Origin: Scleromitrula shiraiana
Taxonomy: Eukaryota > Ascomycota > Leotiomycetes > Helotiales > Sclerotiniaceae
Reading direction: 5' to 3'
DNA length: 64,000 nucleotides
Assembly: GCA_028455995.1 (NCBI GenBank)
Contig: JABELC010000006.1
Coordinates: 868,001 to 932,000, forward strand
Part shown: positions 45,976 through 58,473 of the stretch, one piece after another
How the letters are laid out: each line of letters begins with the position of its first letter
Position numbering within the stretch: position 1 is the stretch's first letter
Program-made: the position numbers and the translations under genes
The notes under the pieces: generated by a model
What the model was told of the DNA's origin: nothing
Seen by the model: only the letters and a program-made list of their open reading frames with translations
The model's database searches: none

Positions 45976-48900
45976 CGCTGCTATATTCTTCGATTTGGGG
46001 GAATATGTTTGTTCTAAGGATTTAGCATGTGCTTCTTGATGTTGTTGATAATATAGTTATTTTTTTTTTTTTTTCGTCATCGTCCGAATCATCGTCTTAT
46101 GTCACTCCGAGTCACTAATTCGCTAACGGATCCCATCTTCCCTTTCCTCCTATATTCCTCCCTCGGGAATGCTATCTCGTATAAGTCGATGTATTTCTGA
46201 TACCGCATTCAAGTTAATCATACTTTCATTCTTCCCCCCCCCCGTTACACATTCTTGGGTTTCTACTGCGCGAGTTCTTGCTTGCTGGTGGGAAGATGGG
46301 GATGGGCATGGGCATGGGCATGGGCATGGGAATGGGGTATTTATATATACTATTTTATTTTATTTCCTCTATTCTATATATTGATGTTGATGTTGATAGA
46401 ATTCGATGAGGGGTTTTGATATTATTTCTCTAACTCGAAGTGGGTGGTGAGGTGGTGAGGTGTGAATAGACTCAATAGTGGATTGAGAGTGTGTATTCAT
46501 CTCACTTCACTTCACTTCACTTCACTTCATCTCACTTCAAACCTCACAGATAATTCGTCCGATCCAAAATAAACATCAAAATCTGCATCGGCCGATCTGA
46601 AATCCTCTCTAACTATAAATACTTCTCTACAAAGCCACATTCTTTTCAAATCATAAACTAATATTAAACTCAACCAAATTGACGCTTAAGGTTCGGAGTC
46701 GTTCGCATGCAGATATTATTGGCATTATAAATCAACCCTCCGATCAATAGCTAGTGTGTATAATCTATATATCCCCAGCAGTTCTCATAGACGCAGGACT
46801 CGTGTTTATTGTGCATCAGCTAGCTACTACCATCACATAATACGTGTTGTTATAATTTTCTAAATTCATATCACCATCATCCAGCCTCTTCATATCCCCC
46901 CTCTCTCTCCTTACACAATTTTCACTCATCACCAAATCACATTGAAAAAAATCAAAAAGATACACGGATTAAGAGACCTCCGCTGAGGAATATCGACATT
47001 CTGGCTTTTCATCTCGTCGCGTGTATATATGTGTATGAAGCCGTGAGGGGGAGGGGGGTATTTATAAGTTGGTGAATAGATCAATGGATAGATGGATGGA
47101 TGGATTTGGAAACAGAGTGAATTCTTGAAGCAAACGAGCGAGAACGGGGGTAGGGAAGGCGGAGGAAGGGAGGGGTGGAGTAGATATTGATGAGTTCAAG
47201 TGAATACATAAAGAGATATAATTCGTCCCATATTCCCACCACTGCATAATATTCACTTCATTTTATATCAGCACACATCTCGATTCTCGAATCACAGATC
47301 ACATCATGAGAGAGAGGATGGGAATTAATAAGTCTATTTCTTGCTTCGTATCCACGGGTATATAAATCGAGTTAATAAGCCCACATAGAATGCATCCACA
47401 CGAAAGAAAATGCACGCAAAGATAACAGTATTATATTGGTGACGATCTTGGGCTGAAAACTATCTTGAGATGTCTAGATTTTTGGTGAATCCGAGTCTCC
47501 CGACTATTGACTGGGATATGAAAAGGATCGAAAGTTTTTGGTTTCATGTGTATTGATTACTGTCAATATTCCGTGATGATAGTTGTGTACCCCTTTTATG
47601 TTTCCTATTACTATCATTCTTCCCACAGTACTATTCTCTTCAATCCATGTAGCTTAACTCTATATCAGCATTATCACCACAAATACCCATACTATCTATC
47701 CCCTATCAATCTCCAGGTATTTCCTTGATATCTCCAAGCCAGCAGAAATCTTTCTGGCTATCTCATGACGCTGTTTTAATCATCTCACTTAGGATATTCA
47801 TGGGGAGGAAACCAATTATGGGAATTTCCTCTTTTTATATAGATAGCCAAGATTTGATAGATATGCAGAGTGAATGGTGGATTCTGGCTGGGGGGTGGAG
47901 ATTCCAAATTTCTTCTGGATGGGTCTGGTATATTCACTTATATCCTGTAGCTTGAACACTAAATGAATGTGATCTGGTCTTATAGGATGGATATTCATTA
48001 CTATCATCACATACATCATATCCTACTATAAGAACGAACTCCTTCTCCTTTCCTTCCCTTTCCTTTCCTTTCCTCCATATCAGTGATCGCAGTCAAGTCT
48101 GTAACCGAGTCATAGATATCATCGCTCAAATTTCAATACGAATTAATAACTGATTAATCATAATTGAAGTGAGGGACTGAAAATTTGGCTGAAGGTCTTG
48201 AGGTTTGTTGTCATTCGATATCGCCACCACTGAAATCTATCTATGCGCCTCATGAACTCCCAGGCACAAAGTAATGTTATTTGAAAACCCAAACAATGAC
48301 AACAAAAAGCATATCCCATCGCCTCAGCGCAGCTAGCTACACCGCATGAATCTGTACGGAATCCTCGGAAATCGTTGAATCGGCATTAAAACAACACGAT
48401 AAAAATCTAATCTCATTATCCAGAGCTCAGACATGTAATCTGCTCGAGTCTTTTTGTTTTTTGTTTTATTTTTTCAAATCTGTGAATATCCAACTTCACG
48501 CTCCTTAGAGTCTTTATACGGTACAGCATCTGACCTTCTACATTCGTTCCTACCGAAACCGAAAGTACGAATATAGTTTGTAATGAAGGACTTAATTCAC
48601 TATTCTCGACGTGGTGCTCAGAAATAGGCATTGATGATTCGCCGACAAGGGGTAAAACTCTGTGATTTGGGCCGGGGAATCTTGTGAGTTGTGGGAAAGT
48701 CGTGTTTTGTTCTGGTGTATAAATAGCCGATACGTGATGGATAGGAGATTTCTATTCCCAGAAATATAGGAGGACAAGGACGCTGGGATAAGTTTTTTGG
48801 AGGAGAAAGAAGATCAGATCAAATGGTGCTTTCGTCGGGTATCTGTGTTTGTTTGTTTGTTTGTTTGTGGGTGACTGAGTAATTAGATACTATTTGGTAG

Positions 48901-49646
48901 TAGAAAAGGGATTGAGAATCGAACTTTTGTTATTAATTTCATGTGCGAATAGTCGTTGTTGATATGGATTTGATCAATTCTTCATGTTGAATTCAACGAT
49001 ATCTTTAGATTAGAAATCTCCATATGTGCAATGAATGTAGTTGGCGCCCCCTGGGATAGTCTTCATCATTATTGTGATCTCTTGAAACAGAAATTCTTCT
49101 CCAACCCTGAGAAGGTATACCCCTTTTCCAAATTATGTTTTGAAGTAAAACGGAAAGGGTAAAAGATGTGTTTTTATAGTGGAAGAATTGGACGGTAGTG
49201 GGATGGAGAAAGGAGGGTGGGATTGTGGAAAAGGGTCTTGAGATTCACTGGGATTGAGTAGAGAACATGACAAGATCGACCCAGAGCTAAACCCTATTTA
49301 AGAAAAGGAACGGCGAGTGTAAATTCAGCATGTTGGCCATTTTAGAAATGCCTCCTCAATTGGAATGCTTGTTTGGTATTAGCCTAAAGTTTCGGTAGAA
49401 AGGAGAAAGTTGCTGATCTGCGCGTGTATAGCAACACGTCACAGCGAATTGTAATGTGCCAATTATGTCGAGAGTAATCTTGCTATCAATCGCTCAAGGT
49501 AACTCTTTCAATATATGCTTGTTGTCATTATCTTTTATTATCATGGAAAGTGGAACTATAGAATGAATCCCCAAAAATTAAAACGAATAACAATAAATAT
49601 TACAAAATTAAACCCCCCTAATCCAAAAACCCAGATTATAACCCAT

Positions 49647-52600
49647 TCAAAGCTGCAACCTAAACAAACTCCTCCTCCTCCCCATAGAATTTAAACCTTC
49701 AATCCAATCACCCCCAACCTCCTCACTCGGTGGCTTAACCACCGGACCCAAATCAGCTGGCAAACTCAACCTCTCACTCGTACTCGTATCCTCCAATTCA
49801 AAAACCATATGTTCAAGTCTCCCACCATGTTCATCAAATCTTCCCATACCCGCCACATCCACCGAATTTCTTCTTCTCGCCACCCACGCATTAACATCAT
49901 CCGGGCCTTCCGGGATTGAACTTCGGTTCTTCGTTCCTTCATTACTTTGAGATTTGCTTCTTCGTAAACTTAATGATGGTTGGCTACTACCGGAGGATTC
50001 GTTTCCGTTTGCGTTGGGGCGAGTGGCTTGACGACGTCGACGGGGTCTTTTGGTGAATGAGCCGCTATTTCGGGTTAGGGTGGTGCGAGTGGAAGGTTCT
50101 ATTCGTAATTCAATCAGTGACATGGAAATGCAATATGCTGGAGTAAAGTAACATACGCCTTGGAATATCTTCAGTCATCAACATTCTCGGAAACCCACTT
50201 ATGGGCAAATAACTGTCCGGACAACAAGGATAAGGGGCTTCTGAATCCATCAAGCAAAGACTAATTGTTGTGCTAGCGAATTGCTTAGAGACAGTGATTT
50301 TGATTCTATCACCGCGGAATGTTCCACGTCTCATCATATCACTGATAGATTGCTCTGAGATGGGTACTTTTTGCATGGTTTCAAGCTTATAGTCTTCTTG
50401 AACTACAAAATACGGCTCGAAATCGTCTGCAATGCAATCCATTAGGACCCTACCAAGTGCTTTCATCTCCGGGCTTCCACTTATAAAGCGGCAGGAGATA
50501 AGCCCTAGTTTTATGTATGTGTTAGTTCACGGATATAATGAGTTCAGGCAAGAATAATGCATATATAACATACCTTTACATTCGAAATCCAATTTATTCT
50601 CCCTAGTGGACTCTTCCACCTTTTCAAAGTAAAAGGTGCTAGCAATCAATCTATGTGCCACCTCAACAATTCTCAAATTCATGGAAGGCTTCGCCAATGA
50701 TTTCCTCGCTGCTAGCTGGACTTTCACCAATTGATCCACATCATCTAATGAAGGAACTTTCATCTTCAAATCCGGATTTATTCGAATGTGTCGACGTCGA
50801 TGCGCCGCAGGCCCCACAGCTTCCATCTTGAAATTATTCCATATATTATTACAGTTCAGTATATTGTCAAATCGACTACTGACTGTATTCCAGATTTGCC
50901 CTGTCCAGAATTTAGATGCTTTCATAGGTTTTAAGGGTACTTCAGGTGGGGTGGGGGTGCCATTCGAGGGTTTGTTCCAGAAATACTTTTTGGGTTCGTC
51001 CTCTTTGGGTGCACCATCATGTCCGGTACCAATTGAGAGGAATAGATCGGGAGGTCCCTGGCCTACGTCCTGCCAGATCAATTTTCGTTCGTTGTGGGCT
51101 ACAAAAACGGGGTTGTTGTGGTAGAGGGCTCCATCTATGTAGCCTCCCTTTGTTTCGCCTTTGACGAAGGTCTTAAAGTATGGAGGAGCGGCTGATGTTG
51201 CTCGTGCTCTGGGTTCTTTTTAGGTTATTGATCTATTATTGTGGAGTTGAAATGTACGTACGCTTCCCATATTTTCATTTCTAATGAGGGTTTATCAAAT
51301 CTCTCAAATTGATAGCTCCCTGTTAATTTTCAGTCAGCCACTCTTCAATAAGAATCTAACTCAGAAGGCCGATCTCTTATTGATGCTCTTAAAATCTGAA
51401 CTCTTTTTCAATGATATGGGAATATCTAGGAGAAATGGTTTTGTAACCCAACAAAAGAGATTAACCTACCATATTCTTGAATTTCAGGACGATTGTAGTT
51501 AGTCAATATAACAGGATGTTGTTCTACAACTGTTGTCGAAGTAACTGCCACTTTAATCATATAACCTTCCTGATTATTATTTCCTCCAAATAATGGACGA
51601 TCTTCGAAGGAGTCTTGGAGACATTTCTCAAACGGCTTGGTTTTATATATACTTTTATGATTAACCATTTGCAGTGTTCCAAGAATGGGAATGTTTTTCA
51701 GGGTTCGAGGCGTGAATGCATCGTTGCATAAGTCGGTGAACTTATGGATACATTGATCAACAGACCAGTTTTGAACACCGAGTCCTAGAGCAATTATACC
51801 ACCGGTGCTTTTGGAACATATGAGTATGCGTGTTCAAAAAGGGGGGTTCGAGCAATCTCATACCTTGTGCCAACGATGAGATCGAAGAATGCTTGGATAG
51901 GTAAGTCTCCTCCCAATGCAATTTCTATGGCTTTGAGTGTCTCTAATTCCACGATACCACGAATACCTCCACTATTTAAAATTAACATTTAGTTGTCTCA
52001 ACCGAAGAGAATAATTGAATGAGAACAAGTGAACTTACCCATCCAGACTCAGGATTCTAACACCGGCATGAACTGGTTTGATTTTAATCTCCCAAGGATG
52101 ATCCCACTTATCAGAAGCATGAAGAGGACAATATCTTAAATGCAAGAGTGTCTTGTGGGCCTCTTGACCAAATGCCTTCACACATGGAGTGCAAAGTACG
52201 TGCCCGCAAGGTAAAGAATGTTCCGGTAAAACTCGAAGACAAGAGAAGCAAATCGTATGACTAACGACTTTCGTCACATCTCCCAGGTTCTGATAGAACT
52301 GATTCATAACCTCTTGATGTACAATGACAGCAGCTTCTAATTCATTAAGCGGTTGATGAAAAGACTTAGCATGGACTTCGCTTTGAATTTGCTCCAGATT
52401 CGCTCGAATGGCATCGATCCATGTATCTTCGTAATCAGCTGCTTGGAAATCCGACTGATATGCTCCAGCTGCAATGATTTTTCCAGCACTGTTCTGATGT
52501 CCTTTGGGGTTATGACCAGACATTACATTGCAGCATCTGCCGTGTCTATTTTTAAAGTTGCATGGCCAATATGTACTGCAAAAATTAACAAGTGCCTCGT

Positions 52601-54692
52601 AGCACATATCTTCGTAAACATCTTCGAACAGTTGAACCCGAGAACCTGCAAGGATAAGTTTATATAACAGCTATTTCGGGTGATCTACTTACCTAGCAAC
52701 TCTTGTCTCGCCGCGTCCAGCATCACACAAGAAGCTACCATCCGACTTAATTGTTGAAATATATCCGGTCCACTAGGATAATAACTATGATCCTTAACAG
52801 CAATCGCTAGTTTGAGAATATTACCGCCAAAATCACGTGGTATGGGATTATTTTTCACAGCTTCTTTAACGAAATCGAATGGGACATTGAGATTTTGAGA
52901 GAAATGATCGTAAGCCGATTGGAGATATACTTCTAGTTTTTCTGCATTCGGTAACATATTGACTCGCTTCTTTGACCAGTAAGCAGCTTTGCAACATGTT
53001 CGAATCGTATCGTCAAGCTTTCCAATTTGCTCATCGATGAGCATGTACCGGCCATGAGTAGGTATTCGCACCACGGTGACAGTTGAGTAATAACATTCTA
53101 GGAGTTCCTTGGTGGTGCGAAGTGTTTTACCTCTCTGCTGCCATATATGTGCGTATTCTTTGAATTTAGGTACACGATTGATGGCACCCTCAATGTCTGA
53201 CATTAATATCCTCGTAGCCTCTTGTACATCCCATTGCTTTTCATCGATGTTGTTTTCTGATGCGTTGAGTGCAATGATCACATGTGGTAGGGTTGGCTGA
53301 TTGAGAGACTTCTCAATTGATGCAGCTGCCCAATCTAGAAGTTTTTCGAGTACAATAGATTCAAATGTCCTATGTCTTCTTAGCAAGCTACATTTCAATA
53401 GTGTCAAGGTGATAAAGTTGTTGATTCTTAAGGATTTAGCGTATATATGGAGGATGCGGCCACACACGCACCATGACAAATAGAGAGTTAGAACCTACTT
53501 TGGATTTCGAAGTACAAATACTACTACATCTGAGAATGTATAAAGAAGTCGAGGGTAAAGCTGGGTCACGGCGAATTCCCTTCTTCTCGTTTCGGGATCA
53601 ATCGCCCAAGCTAAGTCTCGTTGTGAGCTATGAGCGACTTTCCGAAGCTTCTTACGGAAGTTTGGGTCATTGTTTGAGCTGTGTGATCGCGCAGCTGGTG
53701 GTAAAGCATCGTCCTTTATCTTAAATCTGGCTCCTCGAGGTATATTCTCACCCCCATCAAGCCCCTCGCAGTCAGCATAGAGCAAAGGCTGTCCAGTGCG
53801 ATGAGTGATAGGGTCCGAATACAAATGGACATCGCCAGAAGTTGGGACATTGTCATTTATCGAGCCGGTTACAGGACTCGGGAGTTTTGTAACACCCTCA
53901 TCTCCGTCGAAGTCAACATTCTCTTGGTGATCAATTAACATCTTTACAAGTGTACTTTTTCCAGCTCCTGAATCCCAACCAAGTTAGAGATATGATAGAA
54001 TTCATTGATGATTTCTGCTCACCAGTCTGTCCAATGAATGATACGAGTTGAGGATATCTCATTTTGATACCAGTTCTTCGACTCTTCGCCATAATCTTCG
54101 CATATCGACCGTAATCCTGGAAGATGGGCATATTGGCAGAATCTCTTGCAATACCAAACCAAGTGGTATCTTCATCGTTTTTGTGTTGATCCTGTTGTTC
54201 TTTGGGTGTACGCTTGGGCTCAAGGATATTCCGAAGACGATCGACGACTCGTTTATCTGTTTTCTCATGTGGTCGGCCATCAATGCCTACAGCACCTGGT
54301 CGATGTGGTCTTTCTTTGCCCCAGCAACTATTGCAAAATGCATCATTGTTGCATTGGACGCACGTGTATGTTTTTGTGGCAGTAGAATTGCAAACAACGC
54401 ATGGTTCTGTGATAGATGTTGATCTAGATGGGGGAATCTTTATTGGTTTCGAGCTCGGTTGGAATGAGAGCTGTGACGCATGTGAGGGTCTACGGCTGCG
54501 CGAAGCTGTGCTGGATGCGTCTGTCTCTAGACTGGAAGAGGCTTGCGGGGTGCTCGTGGGAAAGTAGGATGGGCTCGGAACGGTTAAGTTTGAAGACCTC
54601 TTTGTTTCGTAGGCTTGTTGAACACTAGGTGAAGGAGATGGTATAGGTGAGATATTTCCCGTAATTTCCGGACTAGTGGTTCGAAAAGACAT
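49647..54692 (-). CDS. Zn-finger / P-loop GTPase / RING-like / patatin phospholipase fusion protein
   Basis: A 1453-residue protein; lipid acyl hydrolase under probable nucleotide control. Exons (minus): 54692-54023, 53967-53499, 53369-52693, 52645-52039, 51971-51864, 51807-51470, 51319-51262, 51208-50574, 50504-50157 and 50098-49647; all phases close. Order: disordered Ser/Pro N-terminus; B-box-like zinc finger (C98, C101, C111, C114, C120, C123, H130); P-loop GQTGAGKST near 221-229, with YADCEGLDGGE as the DxxG switch and ALNASE as a possible base-recognition motif; RING-like CFSCLRVLPEHSLPCGHVLC; then patatin, with oxyanion-hole DGGGIRG near 806-812, nucleophile elbow GTSTG (Ser844) and catalytic Asp in YIDGALYHNNP (about 1001). 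The C-terminal tail is Arg/Ser-rich. The catalytic dyad is intact. Similar long proteins are usually annotated as FabD/lysophospholipase-like in fungi. The acceptor at 53370 was chosen because it gives NPKTFES; an alternative acceptor (AAG near 53420) adds about 17 residues. Confidence 0.9.
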
Positions 54693-55602
54693 TGCGGCGT
54701 GTTTCTGATAACGAGATATTGAGATTCTGGATGCTCGTTTACTCGATATATAATAACTGTATATATATATCCTAACTTGGATATCTGTAATCTAAAAAGT
54801 CGTATATGACCAACCAGATTGATAAAAAGCTACTTAGCATCGATATCTTGTATAGACAACCAAAACAAATTGATTGGAAAAAATTTGAATATTCATAATT
54901 CAAACAGACATTAACAGATCAATAGACTCGGAGTGATTACAAAAGAAAATTGGAAGAAAAACGAAAACTTTGATGCGGCTCAACCATGTAGAACAGGCTT
55001 ACTTAAACCCCAATCAAAAAATCCTCACAATTGCCACTACAGCCGCATAGCTGAATTACCAAACGGTAACACTAATTATAGTTCAGGGGAAGAAGATCGA
55101 GATGTAGTGATCAAACTCGATTGGGGTCCGTCTTGGGTAATCGCCATATGGATGGGATGTTATATGCACATCGAGGCTGGATAATCGAAAAGGATCGATA
55201 ATTAAGAAGCCACAGCGAGCCTTGCAACAAGAAGTCAGCATGTTCAATATAGAGAAACTCATGGCTTGATAGATAGGAGCTTTAATTTGATGAGTTCTTG
55301 GTGTGGCTTCTCACGAAACAAAAAGGCTCTATTTAACCTTCTTCAACAGGTAATGCATTATGCGACAAAGTATTGCACACCTTTTTGAGGTCACCGACCG
55401 CATGCTTACTTTTGTCCCACGTGTACTCCTCGAGGCTTAATGGAGCTGTAACTTCGCTACTCCCAAATAGGATGCAGACTCGGCAAAAGGACGAATGATT
55501 TGGCTATTTATCTAATGTTACATGGTGATGATAAACATCATATTTTTCCAAGGCTCATCATGATCTCAGCGTAAGACAGTGCCGCCTTGGAAGGTGAAGA
55601 GT
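54693..55602. other. Intergenic region left of the GST gene
   Basis: The promoter side of the patatin-fusion gene and the 3' flank of the GST gene. Short open frames (for example 54933-55184) have no motifs. No other gene seen. Confidence 0.5.
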
Positions 55603-56367
55603 CTACAAGTGAGCCAACTGAGGAAATATGGTCAAATCATACCCATTGCCCTTCTCTAAACTCTTCTTCCACGCTTCCCTTTCATAACACCTTTCTATCC
55701 ACCCATTTAACCCAGGAAACTCTGTCTTCAAGTCTACCCATTTTCGTTGATAAATCATTGCCATTGGCCATTCCAACATGATATCGGCTCTCCCGGGTTC
55801 CTTACCCATAAAGAAACCACCTTCTGGTCCCTCTTTCAATTCTCTTTCTAGGTCTCCCAATATCTTACGCAATTCTGGGTCATCGAATCGTTTACCCATA
55901 GGCCCTTTCCCGTTGGCTATAGCGTTCAAGTCCATCATAAAAATCATACCAGTCGCTCTACCAAGATTTGTTAGATTGATACTTAACAGTACTTCATCCC
56001 GAATCCAATTCCCATTTCTCAATCCAAATCTATCTGTTGTATCGAATGTACGGATCAAATAGGTTGCTATGGCGGAAGACTCGGGAATGTAGCGATTGCC
56101 ATCTTTTGGGCCAGTAATGAGGAGAGGGGCTTTTCCATAGGGTCCTGTAGCTTGAAGAGAAGCTGGCGCAAGGAAAGGGGCTTTGGAATCTGTAGGTAGG
56201 TTTCGATAATGAAGTTTGAGATTGTAAGGAATGTTGAGTTCTTCAAGAAGCCATAGGATACGTTGCGATTGAGAGCTCTGAATTGTTAAGTTAATATTGA
56301 TTTAGACCGGATTTGAGATTCAAGAACATACGTTCATATGATGAAAGGTGGGAGTATTGTCCGTCAT
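55603..56367 (-). CDS. Glutathione S-transferase
   Basis: A cytosolic enzyme conjugating glutathione to electrophiles or reducing peroxides. Two exons (minus), 56367-56332 and 56277-55603, give 236 residues. The thioredoxin-fold N-domain shows the family pattern SQSQRILWLLEELNIPYNLK, the loop YGKAPLL with its cis-Pro, and the glutathione-binding PESSAIATYLI. The C-terminal helical domain contains GKEPGRADIMLEWPM, which includes the conserved N-capping-type Asp. The active-site Ser or Tyr normally sits close to the splice junction (HHMNSSQSQR), so a Ser there is a candidate catalytic residue. It resembles the fungal Gtt1-like group by length and start (inference). Confidence 0.92.
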
Positions 56368-57842
56368 TTTGTTATTAGTATGAATGAGATATCGATGGTA
56401 TAGATAATACAATACAGAGATATATACAAAAGAAAAAACAAAATAGAAGATATATATTGATACTGCTGGGGGGAGACCTCGGTATATCTCAGTAGTTATT
56501 TCAGTGGCAATATACGGTTCGGCATCTCAGGCTTTCCGAGCCCCACTCATGCACTATGAACTACCGATATCACCCATGCACTATAAACTACCGATATCCT
56601 AATATCACACGTTTGTCATGTGCTAAGCTCATCATATCAATCTCAAAGTAGTTTCCGTGTCTTTAATGGCATTGCAGTTGGTTGCAAGAGTTGTTGAATG
56701 ATGCAGAAATGAAAAATCTTACGGATTAGCCCTAGTATTTCCTCAGATATGTAACAATTGAGTGAGGTTCTAAAAGGTTAAGTGGGGCGAGAGATGGGAT
56801 GAGAAGCGGAAGTGGAGGTACTAGGAAGCAAAGATAGAACAAAAGTCAAGTTATACAACTATACAACCCATCAACGAACTATCACGACAGAAAAGATAAT
56901 GTTGAGATCATAGTATGATACACCAGATGCAAGAGCAAGTTGGATCATTACCGGACTACCGGGCGACTACAGGCTATTGCCTCAATTGAGTATTGCCTAC
57001 TGCCATACACCACATACATTCAAAAACACTTATGGTATCTAGCTACTATTCTGGCATTGGATTGCATCAACACAACAGCATGATGGAGACAATGGATAGA
57101 TACTGCAAACGTAATACAGTATCTTAGTGTCGTCTTGTCGGATAAAGAGGAGGATTGGTATTCTTCATAACTGTTAGCAGCTTTAGCCTACCAAATGATC
57201 TTATTACTACTATGGTACCCAGTCAAACTGTCGGATATCTCTGCACCCGATTGTATCTAGAAAATTCATGTGTTCTAACTAGATTCCTGCATTTCTCGAC
57301 GCCAATTATAAAAGATGTGCATGTTCCCATGCTCAGAATTACGGGGGTACATACACCGAGGCGTATGTATACAAATAAGGGATGTGTATCTTTACCGTCT
57401 GTAATTCCAAGGATAATAGATATATTTTATTATACATGTAAATAATATTTATCTAAGAATAGAAATTGAAGTTAAAGTGCGAGGCTGCAGCGTTACCAGC
57501 ATAGCATATAACTACTTGCGCAGTCAACTTGTAGTGAAAATTGCAGATTGTACGTTGCTGTGCAAGTAAGAGAGAGACTGATGAAGTAAAATCGTATACT
57601 TACAGTGCCAACTGTGGTATCTTAAAATACATTCAAGTCCCTACAGCCTCTTTGTTCACTTTTGACTAACTGTAATCTCGGCATAATGCTTGGGCAGTTC
57701 AAAGATAAAAGCATCGCTATGTTTCTTCAACTTGAGGCCGCTGTAGTTCCAAACGATTCAACCCCAATCGTCACCAAGCCAGACAGCTTTTCCTAGACAA
57801 ATCACATTATGAAATCGGAAGGGTTCTTCCCATTCAACAAAC
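56368..57842. other. Intergenic region right of the GST gene
   Basis: A duplicated segment occurs near 56548-56600 (CATGCACTAT(G/A)AACTACCGATATC, twice). No gene is supported; the open frame at 57155-57445 lacks motifs. Confidence 0.5.
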
Positions 57843-58473
57843 ATGAAGTTTGTCTCATTCTTTATGCCGATTATGGGCATTACAAACAGCATCTTAGCTA
57901 CCCCAACTCCACCAAGTCAAAATCAGCAAAGTGTTAGCGATCTAATCGAAGATTTAACAGAATCTATTGTGGTAAATATTCTGCAATGAAAGAACAACCA
58001 AACATTTCTCTAACTAAATGGCTAGGGAATAAACACCATGCTCCAACTCATCACATTACCTGACGTTACCCTATCCGTTCCAAGCACGGCTCAACTTTTC
58101 CAAAGACTCATCACAAAGAAACCACCTCGATTCAAGAACTTGGCGCTATACCCGGACTAGATGAGTCTGGTATCAGCGCCACACAAACAACTGGTCAACA
58201 TATAAGTGACTTCTAATCAGGATTCACGAATATAACAGTTGGTGTTGAGAACGATGAGACCGAGATCTTTCGGTCGAGTGCGGGAAACATGACTTCTATC
58301 TGGTGTCAAAACTTGTTGACTGCATTTGCCAATTTGATTGCTTCGACGGTCAAAGCTGTACAGATAGATCAACTTAGCTTTCCGCCGGGTATGTTTGCGG
58401 GATATCCATTGGTGGTTGAGGACGGGGTTCCGACTTATCCTGTACTTAAGCAGCTAGGACCTAATCTGGTCTA
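57843..58473 (+). pseudogene. Decayed copy of a small secreted protein
   Basis: An upstream paralogue of the gene at 59487. It starts with an intact signal peptide (MKFVSFFMPIMGITNSILAT) and a short mature segment (SVSDLIEDLTESIV), then a GTAAAT donor, as in the paralogue. The expected second exon begins near 58030 and reads NTMLQLITLPDVTLSVPS and AQLFQRLITKK. This parallels the paralogue's SNWFQTWATYPDTENS and VAQFIETLVIF, but it hits TAG near 58160. Beyond further stops, a shifted frame recovers the family's last section (TSIWCQNLLTAFANL), comparable to GTIRCNNLLPQYFIL, and ends at 58473. With at least one stop and one frame shift, no full product seems possible. The homology is seen by eye and is moderate. 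Confidence 0.6.

Larger units (their letters stand above)
44196..49646. other. 5.4 kb gene-free spacer rich in simple repeats
   Basis: No coding region is supported; every open frame is short, motif-free or composed of repeats. Repeats include CATA units at 44858-44884, CATCGCAACG units at 44980-45016, TTTC units at 45148-45188, (AT)n near 45400-45422, TATTTC/TATTAC units at 45885-45975, GGGCAT units at 46303-46330, CACTT units at 46500-46537 and TTTG units at 48842-48867. The left part continues the 3' flank of the gene ending at 44195. Confidence 0.55.
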
